Assembly: GCA_034437615.1 (NCBI GenBank)
Contig: DAOTTW010000101.1
Location: 1-34,687, forward strand
Length of the DNA: 34,687 bases
Reading direction: 5' to 3'
Source of the DNA: DAOTTW01 sp034437615
GTDB taxonomy: Bacteria; Chloroflexota; Anaerolineae; Aggregatilineales; Phototrophicaceae
The position numbers and the translations under genes were made by a program. The notes beneath the pieces were generated by a model. The model made no database searches. It saw only the letters and a list, made by a program, of their open reading frames with translations, and had not been told where the DNA came from. How positions within the stretch are numbered: the stretch's first letter is position 1; the number at the start of each line of letters is the position of its first letter. Shown here piece after piece: positions 24,188 to 32,785 of the stretch.

Positions 24188-26014
24188 ATGCCTACAACGC
24201 TTGATATGAGCCAGGAGGCCGCATGGCGGCGGCATTTCCGCGTGCCACAGGTCGTCTGGTCGAAGATTGCCACGCAAAACCCGGCGCACGGTGTCGTCTG
24301 CTCGGATCGTTCGGGCACGTTTCAGCTTTACGCCTGGGACCGCGCTAATCAGACCATACAGCAGTTGACCGACCATGAAGCAGGCGTCTTACAGGGCGCA
24401 ATTTCGGCAGATGGCCAGTGGGTTTACTACCTGCATGATACGCAGGGCAACGAGATCGGGCATTATTTCCGTGTGTCGTTTGATGGCCGCCAAATACACG
24501 ACCTGACGGCTGATCTACCCGCCTATGCTTCGTATTACATCACGGAGAGCTTTACAGGCAACATGATTGGCTTCATGATGGTCAACCAGAACGGCTTTCA
24601 GTTCTATGTGGTCGAGAACGCGACACGGGCCATTTACTTCACCTATCAGACCGAGCATTTATCACAGGGGCCGCTGCTCTCGCACAATGGCGAATTGGCG
24701 GCTATAGCGACCACTGAGCGCAACGGCGGCGTAAATTTCAACCTGGAACTGTACAACGTCGCAGACGGCAGCCCCTTCGATGACCTGCACGACGGCCCCG
24801 GCACCAGCATCACGCCGGCTGGCTTCGCGCAGAAAGCCGGGGATTTGCGTCTGCTGGCCAATAGCAACCAATCCGGCGTAAACAGGCCGTTTATCTACGA
24901 CCCCAGCAGTAAAGCACGCACCTGGCTACAGGTGGCTAGCTTGCCCGGTGATGTGCAGGCGCAGGATTGGTCCGAAGATGCTGAGCGCGTGCTGCTGCTG
25001 CATACCTGGCAGGCGCAAACGCAACTGTATCTGTATCACCTGGGCGACCACAGCCTGACCAAGCTCGACCATCCCGCCGGAACCTACGCATTTTATCCGC
25101 CTTACTTTGGGCCGAATAACCAGATTTACACCCACTGGACCGACGCCACGCACCCGCTACGCCTTATCACGCTGGATGGGGCCACAGGCCAGAAAGCAGG
25201 CGACGTGATTACGGTGATGGACGACGAACCCGGCCACCCCTGGCAGAGCATCACGTTCACGTCATTTGATAATACGCAGGTGCAGGCGTGGCTGGCCAAA
25301 CCCGCAGGTGATGGCCCCTTCCCGACGATTCTGCATGTGCATGGTGGCCCCACCGATGTGCAGATGAACGAATATCACGCGGGCAGTCAGGTGTGGGTGC
25401 AGCACGGTTTCGCGTTTTGCAGCGTGAACTATCGCGGCAGCACCACCTTCGGCAAGGACTTTGAGGAAGTGATCCTCGGTGACATTGGCCAGCGTGAAGT
25501 TGAGGACATCGCAGCAGGGGCGCAATACCTGGTTGATACAGGCATCGCCAAAGCAGACAAGCTCTTCGTCACAGGTGCATCGTATGGCGGCTACCTGACG
25601 TTGCTGGCGCTGGCCAGAAAGCCGCATCTGTGGGCTGGGGGCATGGCGTTGGTCGCCATCGCGGATTGGTCGCTGACGTATGCGGAACAGTCGGAGCCGT
25701 TGCAGCAGTATCTACATAGCCTGTTCGGTGGCTCGCCGCATGAGAAGCCAGAGCAGTATAAGGCCGCCTCCGTGCTGACCTACGCTGATGATATTGTCGC
25801 GCCCTTGCTTATCGTGCAGGGTCGCAACGACCCGCGCACGCCGGAAGCGCAGATGCAAGCCTTCATCGACAAAATGCAGGCGCTCGGCAAAGGTCCGGGG
25901 ATGAGCGTGCACTGGTTTGATGCAGCACAGGACCCGCGTGCCCTGTATCAGCGTGAGGACCAGCAAGCGCAAATGCTGGAATTCGTGTATGCGCAGGTCT
26001 TCGCGGGGGATTAA
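24188..26014 (+). CDS. S9 family peptidase (prolyl oligopeptidase fold) lacking the expected catalytic His
   Basis: S9 enzymes cut short peptides with a Ser-Asp-His triad in an alpha/beta-hydrolase domain capped by a beta-propeller. The 608-residue protein has a propeller-like N-terminal half (about 1-350, with repeated WVYYLHDTQG- and YLYHLGDHSLTKL-like blades). The hydrolase domain includes HGGPT (about 386-390), nucleophile S465 in GASYGGY and D548 in GRNDPR. Where relatives read HWFDAGH the sequence is H575-WFDA-A580-Q581-D582, so the catalytic His is replaced by Gln while the residues around it are kept. No frameshift restores it. The protein may be inactive, or His575 might substitute. 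No signal peptide is visible, so it is probably cytoplasmic. The start ATG has GGAG (24174-24177) 10 nt upstream. Confidence 0.9.
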   Translation: MPTTLDMSQEAAWRRHFRVPQVVWSKIATQNPAHGVVCSDRSGTFQLYAWDRANQTIQQLTDHEAGVLQGAISADGQWVYYLHDTQGNEIGHYFRVSFDGRQIHDLTADLPAYASYYITESFTGNMIGFMMVNQNGFQFYVVENATRAIYFTYQTEHLSQGPLLSHNGELAAIATTERNGGVNFNLELYNVADGSPFDDLHDGPGTSITPAGFAQKAGDLRLLANSNQSGVNRPFIYDPSSKARTWLQVASLPGDVQAQDWSEDAERVLLLHTWQAQTQLYLYHLGDHSLTKLDHPAGTYAFYPPYFGPNNQIYTHWTDATHPLRLITLDGATGQKAGDVITVMDDEPGHPWQSITFTSFDNTQVQAWLAKPAGDGPFPTILHVHGGPTDVQMNEYHAGSQVWVQHGFAFCSVNYRGSTTFGKDFEEVILGDIGQREVEDIAAGAQYLVDTGIAKADKLFVTGASYGGYLTLLALARKPHLWAGGMALVAIADWSLTYAEQSEPLQQYLHSLFGGSPHEKPEQYKAASVLTYADDIVAPLLIVQGRNDPRTPEAQMQAFIDKMQALGKGPGMSVHWFDAAQDPRALYQREDQQAQMLEFVYAQVFAGD

Positions 26015-26022
26015 TTAGTATT

Positions 26023-26095
26023 TGGCGGACGTACCCCGGCACATCCCTACGTGACCGTTGTAAACTGTAGGGACGCGCAAAAGCGCGTCCCTACA
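26023..26095. repeat. Intergenic palindromic repeat, copy F (degenerate unit plus 13-bp perfect hairpin)
   Basis: The right unit is a perfect 13-bp stem, TGTAGGGACGCGC (26066-26078) and GCGCGTCCCTACA (26083-26095), around AAAA. It is the longest and most symmetrical copy in the window. To its left is a decayed unit (26025-26050) with GCGGACGT, an imperfect stem and ATCCCTAC. It lies between the S9 peptidase and ABC-F genes, both rightward, so it may weaken read-through. Confidence 0.8.
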
Positions 26096-26181
26096 ACCTA
26101 AATTATCTCTGTGGTGTAGCACAATCCCACCATAACCCATGACCAGAAAAGCACAGATTATGCAACCGAGGCGAAAACACC

Positions 26182-28170
26182 ATGACACTGCTGACACTCG
26201 ACGATCTAGGGCACGCTTACGGCGACTTCGATGTTTTTACTGCGCTGAACGCTCAAATTGGCTATGACGAGAAAATCGGCCTCGTGGGGCCGAACGGCAT
26301 CGGCAAGACCACCCTGCTGCAAATCATCGCAGGCTTACAGGAATCATCTGAGGGCGACGTAAAGCTGAGCGACGACATCCTGCAAATCGGCTATCTGCCA
26401 CAAGAAGCCGCCGCCGCCTTCGCGCAAAAGACGAACACCCTGCACCGCGAAATGCGCTCCGTATTCGACCACGTGCGCGAGATGGCCCACAAAATGCGCG
26501 AGATCGAAGCGCGTATGACCGCAGGCAGCGCCACCGACGACGAATACACCGAATACGGCGACCTGCAAGAAGCATTTGAACACGCTGAAGGCTACGACTA
26601 CGAACGCCGCATCGAACGCACGTTGGATGGCCTGGGCTTTACGCTGGCTGACCGCGATACACCGCTGCAATACCTCAGTGGCGGCCAGAAAACACGCGCA
26701 TTGCTGGCCAAGCTACTGCTGACCAACCCCGATTTGCTGATCTTAGATGAGCCGACGAACCACCTGGACGCTGCTGCTGTGAATTGGCTGGAGGGCACGC
26801 TGAAAACCTGGAACGGCGCGCTGCTGATCGTCAGCCATGACCGCTATTTTCTGGATAAGGTCGTGACGCGCATCTGGGAGATGACCCGCACCCACATCGA
26901 AATTTACAAGGGCAACTACAGCAGCTACGTGAATCAGCGCCAGATGCGCCAGCAACGCACACTCAGAGAGTGGCGATCCGTGATGGACCGCTTCTGGAAT
27001 GAATTCAAGTTCATCGAGAAGCACATCGCGCAATCCGACAACGCACGCGGACGCATGAAGAAGCTAGCGCGTGAGGTCGATGCCGTGCAACGTTACGGCC
27101 TGGAAGCCGTGCACGTCATCCAGAAAAAAGGCTGGGCGCAATTCACCAACGAATACGAAAGCAAGCGCCCCCCCGCCACCGTCAGCGAACTGCGCCAAGC
27201 ACTCAATTCACTCGAAAGCCCCATCCAACGCCAACGCAATATGCGCATCAAGCTACGCAGCGAAGAACGCAGCGCTGATCTGGTCATGCGCACGCACAAT
27301 TTGCAGGTCGGGCATGATGGCCAGACGCTATTCACGGTGGATAACATCGAATTACAACGCCGTGAAGTCGCTGCGCTCATCGGGCCGAACGGCGCAGGCA
27401 AATCGACGTTTTTGCGCACGATGATGGGTGAGGTCAAGCCGATACACGGGCGTTTGCGCTTTGGGGTCAATGTGCAGCTCGGCTACTTTGCGCAGGCCCA
27501 TGAGGATTTGCAAGCCGATAACACGCTGGTCGATGAATTGCTGCGCCATGCACCCGATGAGATGGCGATTGGCGCGGCCCGCAGTTACCTCGCACGCTAT
27601 CTATTCCAGGGTGATGACGTGTTTAAGCGCGTCGAACGGCTCAGCGGTGGTGAACGGGCGCGGCTGGCGCTGGCGATTCTGGCGTTACAGGGCGCGAACT
27701 TCTTGCTGCTGGACGAACCGACGAATCACCTCGACATCCCGGCGCAGGAAGTGCTGCAAAACGTGCTGGAAGGCTTCGATGGCACGATTTTGCTCGTCAG
27801 CCATGATCGCTACCTGGTCGATAGGCTGGCAACACAAATCTGGGAGTTGCGCGGGGGGCATCTGCGCATTTACGAAAGCAGCTATGCGAATTACCTGCAA
27901 ACGCTGGCAGCCGAAAACGCCGCAGGCACAACCGACGATCAGCCAGAGCCGACACCAGAACCCGCACAGCCCACAGCCGATATGCAACGGCTAGAGGCGC
28001 AAATCCAAACGCTGGAAGGCTCATTGAAAGAAATGGGCATCCTGCTACAACACGCCAACGCCGCCAACAGCAACGCCGCCGACCAACTAAACGCCGAATA
28101 TGTCAATCAGCAAGCACGCTTGAAGCAGCTACAGGCAGAACGTGACGCGATGCGGCAAGCCGTGAATTAG
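26182..28170 (+). CDS. ABC-F family ATPase (ribosome-associated, Uup/EttA-like)
   Basis: ABC-F proteins have two ABC ATPase domains and no membrane part. They bind the ribosomal E site to rescue stalled or structured translation, and some give antibiotic resistance. The 662-residue protein has domain 1 with Walker A GPNGIGKT (36-43), LSGGQ (165-169) and Walker B DEPTNHLD (from 189). An interdomain linker (about 240-350) rich in Arg and Lys follows. Domain 2 has GPNGAGKS (401-408), LSGGE (487-491) and DEPTNHLD (from 511). A C-terminal Pro/Glu linker and coiled coil (about 580-662) resemble the Uup type. All ATPase motifs are intact. ATG 26182 has GAGG about 10 nt upstream. An SDR gene follows after 29 bp on the same strand, so they may form an operon. 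A housekeeping role is more likely than resistance but is not shown. Confidence 0.93.
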   Translation: MTLLTLDDLGHAYGDFDVFTALNAQIGYDEKIGLVGPNGIGKTTLLQIIAGLQESSEGDVKLSDDILQIGYLPQEAAAAFAQKTNTLHREMRSVFDHVREMAHKMREIEARMTAGSATDDEYTEYGDLQEAFEHAEGYDYERRIERTLDGLGFTLADRDTPLQYLSGGQKTRALLAKLLLTNPDLLILDEPTNHLDAAAVNWLEGTLKTWNGALLIVSHDRYFLDKVVTRIWEMTRTHIEIYKGNYSSYVNQRQMRQQRTLREWRSVMDRFWNEFKFIEKHIAQSDNARGRMKKLAREVDAVQRYGLEAVHVIQKKGWAQFTNEYESKRPPATVSELRQALNSLESPIQRQRNMRIKLRSEERSADLVMRTHNLQVGHDGQTLFTVDNIELQRREVAALIGPNGAGKSTFLRTMMGEVKPIHGRLRFGVNVQLGYFAQAHEDLQADNTLVDELLRHAPDEMAIGAARSYLARYLFQGDDVFKRVERLSGGERARLALAILALQGANFLLLDEPTNHLDIPAQEVLQNVLEGFDGTILLVSHDRYLVDRLATQIWELRGGHLRIYESSYANYLQTLAAENAAGTTDDQPEPTPEPAQPTADMQRLEAQIQTLEGSLKEMGILLQHANAANSNAADQLNAEYVNQQARLKQLQAERDAMRQAVN

Positions 28171-28199
28171 CCTGAGTAAAATCGAAAGGCCCAACACAC

Positions 28200-28973
28200 A
28201 TGACACTTGAAGGCAAAGTCGCGCTCATCACGGGGGCCAGCCGCAGTCAGGGGATTGGCGCGGCGGTGGCCCGTGAATTGGCCGCAAAGGGCGCGAATAT
28301 TTTCATCACGACCTACAGCGCCTACGATGCACGCATGGACTGGGGCAGCGAACCAAATGCCCCGTTGCGGCTTGTGGCCGAGTTGGGGCGCATGGGCGTG
28401 CAGGCATCCATCCTGGAAATTGACCTATCGCAGCCTGAAGCACCGGCACGGACCTTCGATGCGGCTGAAACGCACGTCGGCGCGGTGGATATACTCGTGA
28501 ACAATGCTGCTGTGTCGATTAACGCAGGGATTGACGAACTGAGCGCGGACCTGATCGACCAGCATTATCTGGTGAATGTGCGCGGCATGATGTTGCTGTG
28601 TCAGGAATTCGTCAAGCGCTGGCAGCAACACGGCAAAACAGAGGGCGGGCGTATCATCAACCTGACCTCTGGGCAGGGAATCGGCGCGATGCCCGACGAA
28701 CTGCCCTATGCGGCCACAAAGGGCGCGGTGGATGCTTTTACGTTGTCGCTGAGCGCGGGTGTGATGGCTTATGGTATCACCGTGAATGCGATTGACCCCG
28801 GCATCACCCAGACAGGCTGGATCAGCGAGGCATTGCAGCAGCAGTTTGTCCGGCAGCATCCGGCGGGGCGCGTCGGCACCCCAGCGGATGCTGCGCACCT
28901 GCTGGGGTGGTTGGCCTCGGAGGATGCAAGCTGGGTGACCGGGCAGATTATCCGCTCACGCGGTGGGCTATAG
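28200..28973 (+). CDS. Short-chain dehydrogenase/reductase (SDR), 3-oxoacyl-ACP reductase-like
   Basis: SDR enzymes reduce carbonyls or oxidise alcohols with NAD(P)H. The 257-residue protein is a classical SDR, with the cofactor loop TGASRSQGIG (11-20), NNAAV (101-105), active-site N126, S157 (INLTSG), Y170 and K174 (YAATK), and a PG motif after the active site (DPGITQTGW). The TGASRSQGIG form and the extra residues after the second strand (about 40-55) are seen in a subgroup often annotated as 3-oxoacyl-ACP reductase; the real substrate cannot be read. The start ATG has GAAAGG about 10 nt upstream. Its last 6 bp overlap the end of the convergent GNAT gene. Confidence 0.9.
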   Translation: MTLEGKVALITGASRSQGIGAAVARELAAKGANIFITTYSAYDARMDWGSEPNAPLRLVAELGRMGVQASILEIDLSQPEAPARTFDAAETHVGAVDILVNNAAVSINAGIDELSADLIDQHYLVNVRGMMLLCQEFVKRWQQHGKTEGGRIINLTSGQGIGAMPDELPYAATKGAVDAFTLSLSAGVMAYGITVNAIDPGITQTGWISEALQQQFVRQHPAGRVGTPADAAHLLGWLASEDASWVTGQIIRSRGGL

Positions 28974-29837
28974 CAGCTTCTGCAAGAAGTAGCTGGTGTG
29001 GCCCGGTGGACGGTCTCGCAAGGTGCCGAAGACCTCAAAGCCCTGTGTTTGATAGAAGCCGACCACCTGAAAATCGGCGCAATCGCACACGATGCCCTGC
29101 ACGCCACGCGCCCGACAGAAGCCCTCTAGCATGGCCAACATTTGCGCACCGTAACCCTGCCTGCGTACCTGCGCGTCGATCCACAGGTAATGCACATCAA
29201 ACCAATCCCACCACAGCACGCCGTATAAGCCACCCATCAGCCTGTAATTGTCATCGGGGTCGCGCAGCCAGACGGCATGTGTGCTGAATTGTAGCGGCGT
29301 GTAGGCGTCATTGTAGGCGATGAGGCCCTGCTCAACGGCGTCGGTGTCGCGTGCGACGGGTGGTTCCTGTAAGATCAGACGGGCGCTGGTGGCCTGTGCT
29401 TGCAGGTTGCGCTTGTGCAGGTAATAAATTACATGGCCGCGTGGCCGTTCGCGGTTGTAGCCGAACACCGTATAGCCCTGCTTCTGATAGAAAGGCAATG
29501 CCTGAAAGCTGCTTGTCATGAGATGCACACCCAGCAGACTACGCTCAAGCGCGGCATTTTCGGCTGCCGCCAGCAGTTGTGCGCCAAGTCCGCGCCGCCG
29601 CTGCTTCTCGTGTACCCACAGCGTATCCACGAAGAGCCAGCCCCAATCGCCCTCACACACTGCGCCGCCGATTAACTCAGTGGGTTGGGCCGTGTCGTAG
29701 GCGAGAATGTTCAAATCTGCTTGATAGAGGTCAGCCAGCGCGGGCACCTGCGCTAGATTATAGGCCATCAGGCCATCTCGCAGGCGTTGGCTGTCGTTTC
29801 TATCGGGCGAATCGACTAATGTAAGGGTGTAAGGCAT
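28968..29837 (-). CDS. Protein with two tandem GNAT acetyltransferase domains
   Basis: GNAT enzymes move an acetyl group from acetyl-CoA to amines. The 289-residue protein has two similar halves. The first has VDTLWVHEKQRRRGLGAQLL (about 70-89) and FYQKQGYTVFG. The second has VHYLWIDAQVRRQGYGAQML and FYQTQGFEVFG. Each has the R/Q-x-x-G-x-G/A acetyl-CoA loop, and each half ends with a matching RPRGH or RPPGH segment plus YYL or YFL, so it is an internal duplication. The substrate is unknown; small molecules such as amines or antibiotics are possible. The frame offers starts at 29852 and 29837, and neither has a good ribosome-binding site. I prefer 29837 because MPYTLTL begins the fold. It is divergent from the glycosyltransferase. 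Confidence 0.85.
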   Translation of the reverse strand: MPYTLTLVDSPDRNDSQRLRDGLMAYNLAQVPALADLYQADLNILAYDTAQPTELIGGAVCEGDWGWLFVDTLWVHEKQRRRGLGAQLLAAAENAALERSLLGVHLMTSSFQALPFYQKQGYTVFGYNRERPRGHVIYYLHKRNLQAQATSARLILQEPPVARDTDAVEQGLIAYNDAYTPLQFSTHAVWLRDPDDNYRLMGGLYGVLWWDWFDVHYLWIDAQVRRQGYGAQMLAMLEGFCRARGVQGIVCDCADFQVVGFYQTQGFEVFGTLRDRPPGHTSYFLQKLL

Positions 29838-29960
29838 GTGCTGTCGGCGCATCCACGTCGGCTAGAGGGTGTATCACTGAAGTGTACAGCCTGGTGAGCG
29901 GGTGACAAGCGCCAATTGATCTAAACAGGTAGTACAACCATGATTACAGTGCTGCGGCGT

Positions 29961-29987
29961 TTGCAATGGCGTGGGATGCGCTATAAT
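29961..29987 (+). promoter_or_regulatory. Candidate promoter of the GT4 glycosyltransferase gene
   Basis: TTGCAA (29961-29966) and a perfect TATAAT (29982-29987) are 15 nt apart and end 32 nt before the start codon. The elements are good and the spacing is slightly short. It is the best sigma-70-like promoter I see in the window. Confidence 0.55.
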
Positions 29988-30019
29988 CTCGCATCAGGAT
30001 GCACACAGGCTGAGGCACC

Positions 30020-31147
30020 ATGCCACATATCGGACTTAATGCACATCTGCTGGCCAACGAAGTCGGTTATCGTGCCGCCGGAATCCATAACGTGATTCAC
30101 CGCACGCTGCTGCATCTGCCGCAGGTCGCGCCGGATGATTGGCGCTTTACGGCGCTGGTGGGGGCTGCGAACCGAGCAAGCTATGATGGCGTCACGATGC
30201 GGCGTGCGGGCATGGATACACAGGCCCCTGTGCGGCGCATCCTGTGGGAGCAGTTCTATCAGCCCGCGCAACTGGCCGAGTTCGATTTGCTCCATGCGAT
30301 GGCCTTCGTCGCACCACTGATGCTGACGCGGCCACTGGTCGTCACGGTGTATGATCTGACGTTTATGCGCTATCCAGAGCGGCTATCATCAGCGCGGCGT
30401 CTGTATCTGCGCACATTCACGGGCCTGACCTGCCGCCGTGCGCGGCGCGTCATCGCGATTTCGCACAGCACGAAGCAAGATTTGATTGATTTGTTGGGAT
30501 TGCCTGCTGAAAAAATCGACGTGACGCCGTTGGGCTACGATAAGGCGCTGTTCAGGCCACTGCCCGATGCGCAGGTGCAGGCATTTAAGCAGCGTCAGGG
30601 CTTGCCGCAGCGCTTCTGGTTATTTGTGGGCACCATCGAACCGCGCAAAAACCTGCCCTTGCTGCTGGATGCTTACGCGGCGTTGCCATCGGCTGAGCGT
30701 TTGCCGCTGGTGCTGGCGGGGGGGGCTGGTTGGGGCATGGATGCAGTACGCGCTAAGATACAGCAACACGGCTTGCAGTCCGATGTGATGCTGCCTGGTT
30801 TCCTGCCTACCGAGGAGATGCCGCTCTGGTACAATAGCGCCGAAATCTTTGTCTATCCGTCCGTGTTTGAGGGCTTCGGCTTGCCCGTGCTGGAAGCGAT
30901 GGCCTGTGGCACGCCTGTTATTACGTCGGATGTTTCGTCACTGCCGGAAGTCGCGCAGGATGCAGGCTTGTGCTTGCCGCCGCAGGACGCCAGTGCATGG
31001 ACGATGGCGCTGCACCGCGTCTGGCAGGATGAGGCTTGGCGTATTGAAGCGCGTGCACGCGGCTTGCAGCAGGCGCAGGCATATGATTGGCAGCGCACAG
31101 CAAAATTGACGCTGGCGAGCTATCAACATGCCTTGTTGTTGCCTTGA
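30020..31147 (+). CDS. Glycosyltransferase family 4 (GT-B fold)
   Basis: GT4 enzymes transfer a sugar from a nucleotide donor, usually with retention, to lipids or growing polysaccharides. The 375-residue protein has the usual two Rossmann halves. The N-terminal one includes VVTVYDLTFMRYPE and ends near AISHSTKQDL. The C-terminal one begins near FVGTIEPRKNLPLLLDAY and contains LPGFL and the donor-binding E-x7-E motif (E284 to E292, in VFEGFGLPVLEA). It most resembles mannosyl/rhamnosyl-type transferases of O-antigen and exopolysaccharide clusters; donor and acceptor are unknown. ATG 30020 has GAGG at 30012-30015 with a short spacer. The next gene, a polyprenyl glycosylphosphotransferase 100 bp downstream, makes exopolysaccharide or cell-wall glycan assembly the likely pathway. 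Confidence 0.9.
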   Translation: MPHIGLNAHLLANEVGYRAAGIHNVIHRTLLHLPQVAPDDWRFTALVGAANRASYDGVTMRRAGMDTQAPVRRILWEQFYQPAQLAEFDLLHAMAFVAPLMLTRPLVVTVYDLTFMRYPERLSSARRLYLRTFTGLTCRRARRVIAISHSTKQDLIDLLGLPAEKIDVTPLGYDKALFRPLPDAQVQAFKQRQGLPQRFWLFVGTIEPRKNLPLLLDAYAALPSAERLPLVLAGGAGWGMDAVRAKIQQHGLQSDVMLPGFLPTEEMPLWYNSAEIFVYPSVFEGFGLPVLEAMACGTPVITSDVSSLPEVAQDAGLCLPPQDASAWTMALHRVWQDEAWRIEARARGLQQAQAYDWQRTAKLTLASYQHALLLP

Positions 31148-31156
31148 ACCGCTGAC

Positions 31157-31212
31157 GTTGTAGGGACTCTCATCTGCATGTCTTGCGGACGCCCAAAAAG
31201 GCGTCTCTACAA
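31157..31212. repeat. Intergenic palindromic repeat, copy G
   Basis: A half unit TTGTAGGGAC (31158-31167) is followed by a full unit, GGACGCC (31187-31193) and GGCGTCT (31200-31206, one mismatch at the outer end), with loop CAAAAA and edge CTACAA. It sits between the two glycan genes. Confidence 0.7.
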
Positions 31213-31246
31213 TCACCTAACGCAAATTGAGATAGCCAAGATAACC

Positions 31247-32698
31247 ATGAAGGCATTACCGCAATTGGACGAACGACCTAGCATAGAACCGCGCTGGCTC
31301 TGGCCCTTGCTGGATTTTGGGCTGGTGGTCTTGGCGTTCGTATTGGGCTATATCATCCGCTATGACTGGCAGGTTTTTCGCCCGGTCTTCGATCCAAGTA
31401 GCGCCGAATTCGCGCCTTACATCCCGTACATGCTGATTTACGCGGTGATGCTGTACTTCAATTATCAGCGCAGCAGCCTGTATCGTCATGTGCGTGGTCG
31501 TGCCTGGATGGAAGAGGTGACAATCGTCGTCAACGGCGTGACGACGGCGACGGTGGTCTTGCTGGCGTTGTTCTTCATGTTACAACCAGAGGTCACCAGC
31601 CGCTTGATGCTGGTCTATGTGGCGCTGCTGACGGTTGCCTTGCTGTCGTTAGCGCGGGCGGCGCGTCGGGCAGTGCTGGCGAATTTGCGGCAGAAGGGCA
31701 TCGGCGTGCAGCGTGTGCTGATCGTTGGCATGGGCGAGACCGGGCAGACCTTGTTGCGCTCGATGATTGCTCGTAGCGACCTGGGTTATCGGGTGGTCGG
31801 TTATCTGGCCGATGAGCAGCACGACGAAAGCACCACTGACTTCGGGCGTGTGCCTTACCTGGGCAGCCTGGATAACCTCGTGCAGAGTATCAAGCAGGCC
31901 AATGTCGAGCTTGTCGCGGTTACGCTGCGCTGGCAGCACTATAGCCGTATTATGCACATTGCCAGCGCTTGCCGCAGTTTGGGTGTAGCGGTGCGTGTGG
32001 TGCCGGATATCTTCCAGTTGAACATGCGTCAGGTGCAGGTCGAAACCCTGGATGGCATCCCTTTGCTGGGCATTAATGGGCATGAGCCGTTTATGGGCAC
32101 GAATCGACTATTAAAACGGGCGCTGGATTTATCCATTATCCTGCTGTTTGCGCCGCTATGGGTGCCGCTGCTGGGGGTGGTGGCGCTGGCGATTAAGCTC
32201 GATGACAAGGGGCCGATCTTCTACCGGGCGCTGCGTGTGGGCGAGAACGGGCGTGAATTCTACATGCTGAAGTTCCGTAGTATGATACCCGATGCTGATA
32301 AGCTGCGCGCTCAATTGATTCAGCAGACCGGCGACGACCCCAAGCGCCCCAAGATCATCGACGATCCTCGTGTGACCCGCGTCGGGCGCGTGATCCGCAA
32401 GCTGAGCCTGGATGAATTACCGAACCTGATTAACGTGCTGCTGGGGCAGATGAGCCTTGTAGGGCCACGTCCGCCGCTACCTGATGAGGTGGCCGAATAC
32501 GAAGCCTGGCATATGCAGCGCCTGCAAATCATCCCCGGCATTACGGGTTTATGGCAGGTCAGCGGGCGCAGCGATGTGCCCTTCGCTGAGATGTGCTTGC
32601 TGGATATTTACTACATCGAAAACTGGTCCGTCGAGCTAGATTTGCAGATTCTCGCCATGACGGTGCCGCGTGTGCTGACCCTGAGGGGCGCGTATTAG
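31247..32698 (+). CDS. Exopolysaccharide polyprenyl glycosylphosphotransferase (WcaJ/CpsE-like)
   Basis: This membrane enzyme moves a sugar-1-phosphate from a nucleotide sugar onto undecaprenyl phosphate, the first step of exopolysaccharide or capsule repeat assembly. The 483-residue protein has about four N-terminal helices (about 17-130). A Rossmann-like CoA/NAD-binding domain follows (about 155-270, starting RVLIVGMGETGQ). Then comes another helix and the bacterial sugar transferase domain (about 288-483), with KRALDLS, FYRALRVGENGREFYMLKFRSM, RKLSLDELPNLINVL, SLVGPRPPLP and ITGLWQVSGRS. All hallmark motifs are intact. The frame is open to 31178, but that stretch lies in a repeat. ATG 31247 is preferred although its ribosome-binding site is weak (AAG 7 nt upstream). 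The sugar is probably a hexose or galactose/glucose, by family; not readable here. Confidence 0.92.
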   Translation: MKALPQLDERPSIEPRWLWPLLDFGLVVLAFVLGYIIRYDWQVFRPVFDPSSAEFAPYIPYMLIYAVMLYFNYQRSSLYRHVRGRAWMEEVTIVVNGVTTATVVLLALFFMLQPEVTSRLMLVYVALLTVALLSLARAARRAVLANLRQKGIGVQRVLIVGMGETGQTLLRSMIARSDLGYRVVGYLADEQHDESTTDFGRVPYLGSLDNLVQSIKQANVELVAVTLRWQHYSRIMHIASACRSLGVAVRVVPDIFQLNMRQVQVETLDGIPLLGINGHEPFMGTNRLLKRALDLSIILLFAPLWVPLLGVVALAIKLDDKGPIFYRALRVGENGREFYMLKFRSMIPDADKLRAQLIQQTGDDPKRPKIIDDPRVTRVGRVIRKLSLDELPNLINVLLGQMSLVGPRPPLPDEVAEYEAWHMQRLQIIPGITGLWQVSGRSDVPFAEMCLLDIYYIENWSVELDLQILAMTVPRVLTLRGAY

Positions 32699-32785
32699 CG
32701 GCACCGCGACCCTCCCGCGTCTGATTGAGCATTCTGCATACACGTTTTACCCGATCTGAGCCGAGCCGAGTGCTGCTTGCTCAGC

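Noticed and set aside
32756..32784. CTGAGC/GCTCAG inverted repeat between the glycosylphosphotransferase and monooxygenase genes
   Set aside because: Only a 6-bp stem with a 17-nt loop and no T-run; too weak to call a terminator.
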